The notes under the pieces were generated by a model. It was not told the DNA's origin, did not search any database, and was given only the letters and a program-made list of their open reading frames with translations. 64,000 bases of DNA, taken from assembly GCA_021779935.1 (NCBI GenBank), contig JAJXZT010000016.1:62001-126000 (forward strand), in the 5' to 3' direction. The translations under genes were made by a program, and so were the position numbers. Origin of the DNA: Acidobacteriota bacterium. Its GTDB lineage: Bacteria > Acidobacteriota > Terriglobia > Terriglobales > Acidobacteriaceae. This document shows, piece by piece, positions 33,461 to 41,601 of this stretch (position 1 is its first letter; each line of letters starts with the position of its first letter).

Positions 33461-36082
33461 CTACTTTGGGGGCGGATTGTTCCCTTTTTGCTGATCTTTC
33501 TTGTTGTTGTCGTCCCCTTTGAACGAGCCGAAGAACTTTCCCCAAAAGCCTTTCTTCTCGACCGGTTGTGCAGGCGGCGGCTGCTGCTGGGCCTGCGGCT
33601 CAGGAACGGGGATTCGAACCGGGAATTGGCCGGAAGGTGCCGACTGGGGCGGCTGTTGGGCGGGGGGCTGGGACGACCGTCCGATGGAAAAGAGCTTCTG
33701 TAAGAAGCTGTGGGGTTGAGCACCGTCGCAGGTGGCGGTGGGCTCGGTGCCGGCGATGAAGGCCAAGTCGTAGTCGTCGGGACAGGAGGCGGTGGCGAGA
33801 AGGTTGGTGGTCTTGTCGAGTTGGACATCAACAACGCCCGGAGGCTGAGGGAAGTCGGTGGCGTCGCTGTACTGGGGAAGCGCAGTAGCGCGCTTCATGA
33901 ATTCGGCCCAGATGGGAGCGGCGGTGGTGGCTCCGGGAAGATTGAGATCGCTGTAGTCGTCGTAGCCGACCCAGACGATGCAGAGAAGATTGGTGGTGTA
34001 TCCGGCGAACCAGCCGTCGTGAGAGGTGCCGGTTTTGCCGGCGGCGGGAAGCATGAATCCGCGTTGGCGAACTGCATAGCCGGTGCCGCTGTTGATGACA
34101 CCCTGCATCATGCGCGTCATGACATAAGCGACGCGGGGATCGAGGACGGGCGTGGCAGTGTTGTTGAAGTTGGCGACGACATCGCCCTGGGCGGTGCGCA
34201 CGGACTTGATCATCAGGGGACTGAGGCGCACACCCTGGTTGGCAAAAACGGTGTAGGCCCCGGCCATTTCAAGCGGACTGGCGTCGTAAGAACCGAGCGC
34301 CATGGCGGGCGTGGGCTGGACGGAGGCGATGCCGGCGGCACGAGCCAGCGCGGCAACCTTGTCGAGGCCGACCATTTGCGCAAAGGAAACGGTGGCGTTG
34401 TTGAGGGACTCCTTGAGCGCATAAGCGGCGGTGACCTGGCCGTGGTACTCGTTCTTGTAATTGTGCGGCTCGTAGGTCTTGCCGTTGTCGAAGGTGAAGA
34501 CGGTGGGCTCGTCGGTGAGATAGCTGACGGGCGTGATGGCCTGTCCGGGAGGCGTGTCGGGATCGATGCCGGTGTTCATGCCGGTGGCATAGACAAATGG
34601 CTTGAAGATGGACCCGGTAGGACGCTGCGCGGTGGCGTGATCGAGCTGGCTGAAGCCGTAGTCGCGTCCGCCAACGAGGGCGAGGACTTCGCCGGTGTGG
34701 GGATCGAGGGCGACAAGAGCCACCTGCGGTGTTGGGCCGGGAAGCTCGTAGGTCTCCCACTTGCCGTTGACGCGGCGGCGACGCATACGCTGGCGGTGGA
34801 CCTGCTCGTCGACATTCTTCATGCCGATGTCGACGGCCTGGGCGGCAGCTTCCTGAAGCTGTGGGTCGAGCGTGGTGTAGATGCGATAGGCGTTTTCGTT
34901 GAGGTCGCTCTCCTTGTACTGGTTGGAGAGAGTGTCCTTGACGAGATCGACAAAGTAAGGTGCATCGCTGGCTTCAACATTGAGCGGCGCGAGATTGAGC
35001 GGGGCGGCCTTGGCGGCCTCGGCCTGGTCACGGGTAATGGCGCCGGTATCGACCATGGCATCGATGACGAGATTGCGGCGATCGAGCGCGCGGTCAGGAT
35101 GGCGATAGGGCGAGAGGTAGCTGGGACGCTGGATGAGTCCGGCGAGGAGTGCCGCCTCGGGCAGCGTGAGGTTCTTGACGTCCTTATTGAAGTAGGCGCG
35201 GGCGGCTTCGCCGAAGCCGGTGACGGCAAAGGAGCCGCGCTGGCCCATGGGCACCTGATTGGCGTAGAGCTCGAAGATCTGTTCCTTGGAGAATTTCTGC
35301 TCAAGCTGGATGGCGATGAGCATCTCGATGGCCTTGCGGCGGATGGTCTTTTGCGGCGACAGGAAGAAGGCGCGGGAGACCTGCATGGTGATGGTGGAAG
35401 CGCCCTGCCCCTTGCGGCCTTCGCGGAGATCGTAGAGGGCGGCTTCGACAAAACGGTAGTAATTGATGCCGGAGTGGGTGAAGAAGCGGCGATCCTCGAT
35501 GGCGGTAACGGCGTTGACGAGCACCTTCGGCAAATCAGCAAAAGTTACGAGCTGACGCTTGGTGCGGCGCTGGCCCTCGGAGAGGGCAGTGACGAGCTCG
35601 GGTTCGAGCGCGTAGCCCTCGAGCGCGGCGCCATTGGAGCCGGCGGCGACGATGCTCTGGACGGTTCCCTGTGGGGTGTCGCGAATGATAGCGCCGTCAG
35701 GGCCATGGAAGGATTCGGGGCCGGGCTGAATTTCAATGCCGTTGGGCAACATTCGAAAGAAGCCCATGGAGGAGTCGGGGGCCTTGCCCTGTTCGACGTA
35801 GCCGGCGCGGCGCAGGAGGGTGGCGATGTCCTCGGGGGTGATGTGGTCGCCGACCTGGACGACCTGCGGGCGGGCATAGATCTGGGCGGAGGTATTGAAG
35901 ATCTGGCCGCTCATGCGACGGTCAATGATGCGGTCATACTTGACGTAATAATAGGAAAAGACCGCGAAGAAGACCGTGGAACAGAGGATGAAGGCAGCGA
36001 TCGCGACACGGATAACAGGATCGCGTCCACCCGCAGACCCCTTGGTCCGCTTGGAATTCGGAATTTTGATTTTGATGGCCAC
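33461..36082 (-). CDS. Penicillin-binding protein 1A (transglycosylase/transpeptidase)
   Basis: An 873-residue class A PBP that polymerises and cross-links peptidoglycan. One membrane span near the N-terminus (VIRVAIAAFILCSTVFFAVFSYYYV), a UvrB-like insert region, the GT51 domain with catalytic Glu in AIEDRRFFTHSGI and GQGASTITMQ, and the transpeptidase with SxxK (TGSIFKPF), SxN (SLNNA) and KTG (AGKTGTSHDGWFAG). The C-terminal tail is rich in Pro and Gln, ends in a Lys-rich stretch and is probably disordered. Length and domain order are those of PBP1A/PBP1B. Confidence 0.93.
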   Translation of the reverse strand: MAIKIKIPNSKRTKGSAGGRDPVIRVAIAAFILCSTVFFAVFSYYYVKYDRIIDRRMSGQIFNTSAQIYARPQVVQVGDHITPEDIATLLRRAGYVEQGKAPDSSMGFFRMLPNGIEIQPGPESFHGPDGAIIRDTPQGTVQSIVAAGSNGAALEGYALEPELVTALSEGQRRTKRQLVTFADLPKVLVNAVTAIEDRRFFTHSGINYYRFVEAALYDLREGRKGQGASTITMQVSRAFFLSPQKTIRRKAIEMLIAIQLEQKFSKEQIFELYANQVPMGQRGSFAVTGFGEAARAYFNKDVKNLTLPEAALLAGLIQRPSYLSPYRHPDRALDRRNLVIDAMVDTGAITRDQAEAAKAAPLNLAPLNVEASDAPYFVDLVKDTLSNQYKESDLNENAYRIYTTLDPQLQEAAAQAVDIGMKNVDEQVHRQRMRRRRVNGKWETYELPGPTPQVALVALDPHTGEVLALVGGRDYGFSQLDHATAQRPTGSIFKPFVYATGMNTGIDPDTPPGQAITPVSYLTDEPTVFTFDNGKTYEPHNYKNEYHGQVTAAYALKESLNNATVSFAQMVGLDKVAALARAAGIASVQPTPAMALGSYDASPLEMAGAYTVFANQGVRLSPLMIKSVRTAQGDVVANFNNTATPVLDPRVAYVMTRMMQGVINSGTGYAVRQRGFMLPAAGKTGTSHDGWFAGYTTNLLCIVWVGYDDYSDLNLPGATTAAPIWAEFMKRATALPQYSDATDFPQPPGVVDVQLDKTTNLLATASCPDDYDLAFIAGTEPTATCDGAQPHSFLQKLFSIGRSSQPPAQQPPQSAPSGQFPVRIPVPEPQAQQQPPPAQPVEKKGFWGKFFGSFKGDDNNKKDQQKGNNPPPK

Positions 36083-36267
36083 GTGAACTATTTAGAAATG
36101 CCGCCTGTCCATAGGACGTTGTGTTCCGTATTGCATTTGCGAGAGCCCCGGCCTCCGTGCCAGACATACCGGCAGCGGACAGCAGGGGCAGGAAACGAGT
36201 GGCGGCGCGTACACCGCTGCAATCGGCCAGAGCAGTAGTGATTATTGTAAGGAGGAAAACGGTGGGG

Positions 36268-36461
36268 GGCAAGCTATTGAGCTACTGAGCTGCTAAAGCA
36301 AAGGCAAAAGCAACTACCCCACGTTATCGCCCAACATCGGGGCGCGAACGCGGGGCACCCACAAGGACGGCTTTGAGCGGCAAGCTGCAAGCCATTAGCA
36401 AGAGCAAAGGCAAAAACAACGACCCCACCCTGTCGCGAAAGGCGCGCGACAAGGGTAGGGC
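36268..36461. repeat. Two adjacent composite dispersed repeats
   Basis: Copy one: AGCTATTGAGCTACTGAGCTG, then AAGGCAAAAGCAAC, then an imperfect palindrome from CCCCACGTT to GGGGCACCC (ending near 36361). Copy two: AAGCTGCAAGCC, then AAGGCAAAAACAAC (about 36408-36421), then CCCCACCCTGTCGCG pairing with GCGCGACAAGGGTAGGG (36423-36460). These fill the gene-free stretch 36083-36484 with nothing else recognisable. Confidence 0.7.
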
Positions 36462-36484
36462 ATACGAACCAAGGCAAAGCTACG

Positions 36485-36826
36485 CTACATGCGGTTTTCG
36501 GTGGCAGCGGGATTGAACGTCAGGTCGATGGGGTGGAACGGGAGATCGACGTGGACGGTGTAATTGATGGACACGGCAAGTGAGGCGGGGCCACGGGTGA
36601 CCTTGATGTCGCTGGGGTCCAGTGGAATGCCCATGTTGTTCGCCTTCTTTAACAAGGTCTCAGCAACGTCGGCCGCCGGACGATTGGTGTAACAGTCGAT
36701 GCGCACCTGGTTATCGACGAAATCCTGGTAGGCAAAGTTGGTGTAGTAGATGGGTGCGAGACGGTATCCGACATAGACACCCGCGACGACGATCAACAGC
36801 GTGATGATAGACCGAAGCTGTTTCAT
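36485..36826 (-). CDS. Small membrane-anchored protein (DUF4845-like)
   Basis: 113 residues: an N-terminal membrane helix (RSIITLLIVVAGVYVGYRLAPIYY) and a small outer domain (YQDFVDNQVRIDCYTNRPAADVAETLLKKANNMGIPLDPSDIKVTRGPASLAVSINYTVHVDLPF). The size, the helix and the xYTVHVD strand resemble DUF4845 proteins, often found near signal peptidase or envelope genes. Function unknown. Confidence 0.7.
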   Translation of the reverse strand: MKQLRSIITLLIVVAGVYVGYRLAPIYYTNFAYQDFVDNQVRIDCYTNRPAADVAETLLKKANNMGIPLDPSDIKVTRGPASLAVSINYTVHVDLPFHPIDLTFNPAATENRM

Positions 36827-36842
36827 AAGTGTTTCCTGAGAA

Positions 36843-36955
36843 AGCTGCTAGCTGTTAGCTATTAGTCACTGGCTAAAGACAAAAACGAAAGCCGCCGGAA
36901 TACGCCTCACTCAGGTCCCACGCGAGCAAAAGAGGCTTGCATGGGACACCCGGCT
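36843..36955. repeat. Composite dispersed repeat between DUF4845-like gene and proS
   Basis: AGCTGCTAGCTGTTAGCT arms, then an AAAGACAAAAACGAAAG core (degenerate AAGGCAAAAGC), then a hairpin from GTCCCACGCGAGC to GCTTGCATGGGAC ending in ACCC. Same three-part order as at 36268-36461. Confidence 0.65.
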
Positions 36956-36967
36956 TGCTCACATATG

Positions 36968-38758
36968 TTAGACGCCGGCGGCGATGAGCTTTGCGACGAT
37001 CGCTGGGACATCGGCGACGGCCACTTCGAGCGTCTCGCGAGTGGAACGGCGGACGACCTCGACCTTGCCTTCGACCAACTTCTTGCCGACATTGACACGG
37101 AATGGAATTCCGACCAGGTCCGCATCCTTGAACTTGACGCCGGGCCGTTCGTCACGGTCATCAAGTATAACGTCGCAACCGGCGGCTTCAAGAGCATTTG
37201 CGATCTCAAGTCCGGCGGCGGAGAGTTTCGCGTCGGCCACGTTCGTGGGAACGACGACGACATGGAAGGGCGCGATGGCGGGCGTGAGCCAGAATCCGTT
37301 GTCGTCGTGATTCTGCTCAATGCACGACGTCAAGATGCGCTCGATGCCGATGCCGTAGCTACCCATGATGGGCGTGACTTCCTTGCCATCCTTGTCGAGG
37401 ACAGTGGCGCCCATGGATTTCGAATACTTGTAGCCGAGTTTGAAGATGTGTCCGATCTCGACGGCCTTGCCGAGTTTGAGCGGCGTGCCGCAGTTGGAAC
37501 AACCTTCGCCCTCCACCACGTTGCGAATGTCAGCGGCGACAGTGTAGTGAAAGTCGCGGCCCGGCGTCACATTACGATAGTGGTAGTCGAGTTTGTTGGC
37601 GCCGCAGATCATGTTGCCGCGGCCTTCAAGAGCCGAGTCGAGGATGACGAACGCGCTGCGCGAATCGGCAGGGTCGCTCCAGTCGCCAAGCTTCTCCTTG
37701 GGACGAGGATTGACGCCGACGGGGCCGAGGAATCCGGCGGGACCATTGAAGTACTTTTCGAGTTCTTCGGTCTGCATGGTGCGAAGTTCATTGCCGCCGA
37801 CGATGGCGAGGAGCTTGGTTTCGTTGACGGTGTGATCGCCGCGCAGGAAAGCGATGAGGGGCTGGTGCAGTACCTTGCCGTCGGCTGCGGTTTTCTGCGC
37901 GATATAGGCGACGCACTTGATGTCCTGCGTGGCCGAGATTTCGAGGAAGGCAACGATGTCCGCGATGGCGCCCTTGCCGGGAGTGTGAATGAGCTCGGGA
38001 AGGCCGTTGCCGGTGGGCGTGAGGTCCTGTACGGGCGCGAGGCGCGAGGTGGCCTTTTCAAGATTGGCGGCATAGTGGCAAGAGGGGCAGGAGGCGACGA
38101 GGTCTTCACCGGCCTCGGTGTAGACCATGAACTCGTGCGACTGCGAGCCGCCCATGGAGCCGGAGTGAGCTTCGACGGCGACATACCGAAGGCCGCAGCG
38201 GTCGAAGATGCGGCAGTAGGTGTCGTAGTGCTTCTGGTAACTGACGTCGAGTCCGGCGGCGTCCATGTCGAACGAGTAGGCGTCCTTCATGGTGAATTGG
38301 CGGACGCGGAGCAGGCCTGACTTGGGGCGCGGCTCGTCACGGAACTTGGACTGGATCTGATACCAGATCTGCGGAAGCTGCTTGTAGCTGCGGAGTTCCT
38401 TGCGTGCGATCTCGGTCATGATCTCTTCCTCGGTCATGCCGAGGCAGAGATCGGCGCCCTTGCGGTCCTTGAGGCGGAACATGTTGTCGCCCATGACGGA
38501 CCAGCGTCCGCTGGCTTCCCAGACCTCGCGCGGATGAATGGCAGGAAGGTAGAACTCCTGGGCGATCTTGTCCATCTCTTCGCGAACAATCTGCTCGATC
38601 CGCTTGATGGAGCGGTTGGCGAGAAAGAGATAGGAGTAGATGCCGGCGGCGAGTTGACGGATGTATCCGGCGCGGACAAGGAACTTGTGGCTGGCGACTT
38701 CGGCGTCAGCGGGAGCTTCACGAAGAGTGGGAATAAAGAGCTGCGACCAACGGTGCAT
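36968..38758 (-). CDS. proS: Prolyl-tRNA synthetase
   Basis: Charges tRNA-Pro. 596 residues, the bacterial type with an editing insert. [44 protein letters not shown] is the standard N-terminus; class II motif 2 ([27 protein letters not shown]), the insert around residues 225-385 ([35 protein letters not shown]) and motif 3 ([14 protein letters not shown]) are visible. The anticodon domain follows (VVVPTNVAD... KLIAAGV). Confidence 0.97.
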   Translation of the reverse strand: MHRWSQLFIPTLREAPADAEVASHKFLVRAGYIRQLAAGIYSYLFLANRSIKRIEQIVREEMDKIAQEFYLPAIHPREVWEASGRWSVMGDNMFRLKDRKGADLCLGMTEEEIMTEIARKELRSYKQLPQIWYQIQSKFRDEPRPKSGLLRVRQFTMKDAYSFDMDAAGLDVSYQKHYDTYCRIFDRCGLRYVAVEAHSGSMGGSQSHEFMVYTEAGEDLVASCPSCHYAANLEKATSRLAPVQDLTPTGNGLPELIHTPGKGAIADIVAFLEISATQDIKCVAYIAQKTAADGKVLHQPLIAFLRGDHTVNETKLLAIVGGNELRTMQTEELEKYFNGPAGFLGPVGVNPRPKEKLGDWSDPADSRSAFVILDSALEGRGNMICGANKLDYHYRNVTPGRDFHYTVAADIRNVVEGEGCSNCGTPLKLGKAVEIGHIFKLGYKYSKSMGATVLDKDGKEVTPIMGSYGIGIERILTSCIEQNHDDNGFWLTPAIAPFHVVVVPTNVADAKLSAAGLEIANALEAAGCDVILDDRDERPGVKFKDADLVGIPFRVNVGKKLVEGKVEVVRRSTRETLEVAVADVPAIVAKLIAAGV

Positions 38759-38825
38759 GATTTCCTAAGCGTCCGCCGCGAGAGAGTGAAAAACGATGCA
38801 GGCGGGAATTCTTTATTGTAACAAG

Positions 38826-38912
38826 AGTCGCTAGTCACGAGTCGCGGGTCGCGAGAGCAAGCTGCTGTAGCTGCTGAGCGAAGATAAAGGCAAAAGTAAA
38901 AGCGGGAGAATT
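38826..38912. repeat. Heptamer array plus dispersed repeat upstream of proS
   Basis: Heptamers AGTCGCT, AGTCACG, AGTCGCG, GGTCGCG (38826-38853), then AAGCTGCTGTAGCTGCTGAGC and AAAGGCAAAAGTAAAAGC. It joins both repeat types seen elsewhere in the window. Confidence 0.7.
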
Positions 38913-38975
38913 CGCTTGAATGGATGTGGGGGAGACGCGAGAATCCTTGGCGATTCATAAGGAAGGAGAACGACG

Positions 38976-39674
38976 ATGACGAAATTGTTCTTCATCGCGG
39001 AGTGGATGCTGGCGGGAGATTTCAAGCTGACGTTCGACAACCCCTACGTGGTGATGGCAGCGGCGGGCGGAGCAGTGATCATTGTAGTGTTCATCGCGTA
39101 TACGCGGGCGCAGGCGCGGAAGAATGAAATGCTGCGTGCGGGGCAGGAGATGGGATTCATGCAGGTGGAGACGAATGACGAAAGCCTGGGAGCGGACGTT
39201 CCGTTGTTTGGACACAGTGGATCGATCGACGAAGCGATGCGGGGAAGCTGGGGAAAATTCGAGTGCCAGGTGCTCGACTACGGGTATCGGGAGGGCAAGG
39301 CGCATATCTCGCAGACGGTGGCGGTGTTCATCAAGCAAGGGATCAATCTGCCGGCATTCGAGGTTCGTCCGGCGCACTTCGGGGACGGGTTGATGCGGGC
39401 GTTCAGCAGCGAACGAATAAAATTTTCAGAGAACGCCGATTTTGAACATCGATACATGGTGCATTCGGTGGCGCCAGTCGAGGCAAAGGCGTTTTTCCAG
39501 CCGGCGATGCAGGAGTACTTTATGGGATTGAACGAGAACCCGTGGACGATGGAAGTGCATGGCGATGAGATTGTGGTGTATCGCAGGGGAAAGAAAGTGC
39601 CTCCAACGGAGCTGCGGGAATTCGTGGAGAAGACAGGAACGGTGGCGGAGGGGATGGTGGAAAGAAGCCGTTAG
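38976..39674 (+). CDS. Membrane-anchored protein of unknown function
   Basis: 232 residues with one strong membrane helix (residues 25-46, VVMAAAGGAVIIVVFIAYTRA) and a soluble domain after it (GSWGKFECQVLDYGYREGKAHISQTVAVFIKQ). The layout resembles DUF3137-type proteins that measure or bind something at the membrane, but I do not claim the family. AGGAG lies seven bases before the ATG. It is divergent from proS and followed by the alkyltransferase-like gene. Confidence 0.7.
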   Translation: MTKLFFIAEWMLAGDFKLTFDNPYVVMAAAGGAVIIVVFIAYTRAQARKNEMLRAGQEMGFMQVETNDESLGADVPLFGHSGSIDEAMRGSWGKFECQVLDYGYREGKAHISQTVAVFIKQGINLPAFEVRPAHFGDGLMRAFSSERIKFSENADFEHRYMVHSVAPVEAKAFFQPAMQEYFMGLNENPWTMEVHGDEIVVYRRGKKVPPTELREFVEKTGTVAEGMVERSR

Positions 39675-39716
39675 CTGTTGGCTTTTGTGAGGGCAAAAGC
39701 GAACCGGGGGAGATTG

Positions 39717-40109
39717 ATGGAGAGCATGTTTCGGAAGATGCTGGCGCAGGTGAGGAAGATTCCAAGAGGGAAGGTGGCGACGTATGGAGACGTGGCGTAT
39801 GCAGCGGGGTTTCCGGGAGCGGCGCGACAGGTGGCGTGGGCGTTGCATGCGGGGCACATCGACGTCCCGTGGCAGAGAGTGGTGGGCGCGGAAGGAAAGA
39901 TTCTGCTGACGGAGGAACATGGGTTCGAACAGAGGATGCGATTGCAGTCGGAGGGAGTGCAGTTTGTCGGACTGAGAGTGGACATGCGAACGCAGCGCCA
40001 TGCGTTCTTCGGGAAGAGTAAAGGGAGTCTGAAAATCGGAAAGTCTAAAGGCCCGAAGGCCAAGGCAAAAGCAAAAGTATCTACCCGCTCAGGTAAAACG
40101 AGGATGTGA
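39717..40109 (+). CDS. Alkyltransferase-like protein (ATL, MGMT fold)
   Basis: 130 residues with the DNA-binding domain of O6-alkylguanine-DNA methyltransferase (VRKIPRGKVATYGDVAYAAGFPGAARQVAWAL). The active-site PCHR is replaced by P-W52-Q-R in VPWQRVVGAEGKI, so it cannot transfer the alkyl group. ATL proteins bind the lesion and hand it to nucleotide excision repair. The C-terminal tail is very rich in Lys (KAKAKAKV) because the gene runs into a dispersed repeat (AAGGCAAAAGCAAAAG). ATG 39717 has GGGGGAG four bases before it. Confidence 0.85.
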   Translation: MESMFRKMLAQVRKIPRGKVATYGDVAYAAGFPGAARQVAWALHAGHIDVPWQRVVGAEGKILLTEEHGFEQRMRLQSEGVQFVGLRVDMRTQRHAFFGKSKGSLKIGKSKGPKAKAKAKVSTRSGKTRM

Positions 40110-40156
40110 ATAGAGCGTCCTCGAGTCCGCTGCCGGAAAAAATGGAAATGCCTCGA

Positions 40157-40747
40157 CTACTCCCCACCGGCGCGACGGATGGCTTCGCCGAACGAAAGTT
40201 CCTCGATTGACTTTGCGACCGTGCGGTCGGCCGAGTGCAATCTGTCGAGCGAGCGGCGAGTGGAAATTTGCTTGGCCGCTTTCATGATGCCCGTGCCGCG
40301 AGAGAACTGGCCGGAAGCAGTGGTGAGAAGCGCGCGGGTGCTCCTGATAGTGGAGACGTTTCGTTCGGTCCCGGCGGGTGCTTCGCCCTCGAGCGGAGAG
40401 TCAGCGAGAAACCCGGGCTTGCCGACGAGGAATGTCACGCGCTGCGTCGGGCGCTCGTCCTTGATCGATTTGAGGAAGGCCATGGCGCTGTCGTAGACGT
40501 TGGTGGCGTCGACGATGACGAGGTTGTAGGAGTCGGCCTGCCAGAGCAGTTGTGCATGGTCGATATTGTTGGCGCAGGTGACTTCGACTCCGCGGTCGCG
40601 GAGCATGGCGGCGCGGCGCGTCTGGCTGGCTGCATCGGCATCCACAAGCAGAATGTGCTTGCGCACGCCGGGTACGAGAGCAGGTGTCATTCGCGACCGC
40701 ATTCCGCCGGATTTCGTGGTCTTCGGTTTAAAAATATCGGTATTCAT
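40157..40747 (-). CDS. Receiver-domain-like protein
   Basis: 196 residues. Residues 30-115 look like a response-regulator receiver: HILLVDADAASQTRRAAMLRDRGVEVTCANN, then NLVIVDATNVYDSAMAFLKSIKDERPTQRVTFLVGKPGF. The phosphorylation Asp in the third strand is probably D75 (IVDAT); the first acidic pair is D36/D38. The C-terminal 80 residues carry many Ser/Arg and have no output domain I recognise. It follows the next minus-strand gene by five bases, so both belong to one operon. Confidence 0.7.
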   Translation of the reverse strand: MNTDIFKPKTTKSGGMRSRMTPALVPGVRKHILLVDADAASQTRRAAMLRDRGVEVTCANNIDHAQLLWQADSYNLVIVDATNVYDSAMAFLKSIKDERPTQRVTFLVGKPGFLADSPLEGEAPAGTERNVSTIRSTRALLTTASGQFSRGTGIMKAAKQISTRRSLDRLHSADRTVAKSIEELSFGEAIRRAGGE

Positions 40748-40752
40748 CGATG

Positions 40753-41178
40753 TTACTCCTCCCGGTGGCCCGATCCTGTCGGGACATCGCGCCGTGTGCG
40801 TTCGGCGAGGTTCTGCAGTTGAGAGCCGTGTTGCAGGTTGTAGGCGTAGCCGGAGACCACGGTGTACGGAATTCCGAGGAAGCGGCGGTCGGTGATGGAC
40901 GACACGCTGGCGCAGTTGAGACTCAGGGCCCGTATCTTCGAGAGAACATCACGCACGGTTCGCCGTGCGGCGGACTCGCCGTGTGGGCCGACACTGATGG
41001 ACCTGATTTCGCCAGCGACGAAGAGGAGTCCCCAGCCGGCGGCACGCAGTTTGCGGTCGAGACTGAAATTGTCATCGCCGGTTACAGAGCGCCATCCCTG
41101 GGAGTAAGTCGTGGTTTCCAGTGGCACCGAGTCGGGCAGTACCACCCCTTCGCGCAACATCATTGTTCCAAGGTTCAT
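40753..41178 (-). CDS. Conserved protein of unknown function, operon with receiver-like gene
   Basis: 141 residues without signal or membrane span. The segment LDRKLRAAGWGLLFVAGEIRSISVGP followed by RRTVRDVLSKIRALSLNCASVSSI has the look of a small family common in Acidobacteriota, but no function is known to me. GGAGG lies seven bases before the ATG. Its start overlaps the stop of a 22-codon ORF upstream by ATGA. Confidence 0.7.
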   Translation of the reverse strand: MNLGTMMLREGVVLPDSVPLETTTYSQGWRSVTGDDNFSLDRKLRAAGWGLLFVAGEIRSISVGPHGESAARRTVRDVLSKIRALSLNCASVSSITDRRFLGIPYTVVSGYAYNLQHGSQLQNLAERTRRDVPTGSGHREE

Positions 41179-41243
41179 TGGGTCGCCTCCAGTTCGCGGA
41201 CGGAGTTTTGCTTGAGCGGGATCGCGGTGTGGCGTGCGAACAT
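41175..41243 (-). CDS. 22-residue ORF, translationally coupled; possible relic of an ABM-like protein
   Basis: MFARHTAIPLKQNSVRELEATQ, with GGAGG six bases before its ATG and its stop overlapping the next gene's start (ATGA). The first residues resemble the N-terminus of small antibiotic-biosynthesis-monooxygenase-like proteins (MFARxVxxxLKPNS), so it may be a remnant kept because it drives translation of the next gene. Family similarity is from memory. Confidence 0.5.
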   Translation of the reverse strand: MFARHTAIPLKQNSVRELEATQ

Positions 41244-41601
41244 GGGCAACCTCCAGGTTGTGGTGGGCTAAGACGGAAGAACTTCAGATAGGCTGACTTA
41301 GTTCAGTGAACCTGAAAGAGGAAGGAAGTGCATACTCAATCTCAACCGTAGGCTCAATAGGATGGGATGTCAAATGACGGGGGAAGGGAAAGCCGAACAG
41401 AATCCACGCTGTCGCGCAGCCGTCGGGAATAGCAGAAGCCCATTAAATAAAAGGATGAAATGGTCACTTTAGTGGCGGCTCTTTGCCCGCGGGACTTCCA
41501 GATAACTTCATGCAGTTTCAAGCCACACAAAATATTCTGAAAAATTATCACGTTCCGGCGCAATGCCGGATGCTCCAATGGCGACATATATCTAGAATCC
41601 G
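41244..41601. other. Gene-free divergent intergenic region
   Basis: 358 bases between the minus-strand receiver operon and the plus-strand sigma fusion. I see only a short inverted repeat GTTCA-G-TGAAC (41301-41311) and a TAGAAT hexamer (41593-41598) close to the next ATG. Both transcription units probably start here, but no full promoter is clear. Confidence 0.5.

Noticed and set aside
33600-33625. GGATTCGAACC phrase resembling the T-arm of a tRNA
   Set aside because: It lies in the tail of the PBP1A gene and no cloverleaf can be drawn around it; the similar phrase near 39923 is inside the ATL gene.
33710-36238. 842-codon open frame on the plus strand opposite the PBP1A gene
   Set aside because: Low-complexity Gly/Val/Asp/Glu-rich product that mirrors the codons of a high-GC gene on the other strand; the minus strand has clear GT51 and transpeptidase motifs.
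36941-38320. 459-codon plus-strand frame opposite proS
   Set aside because: Shadow of proS; composition is that of an antisense reading and no domain is visible.
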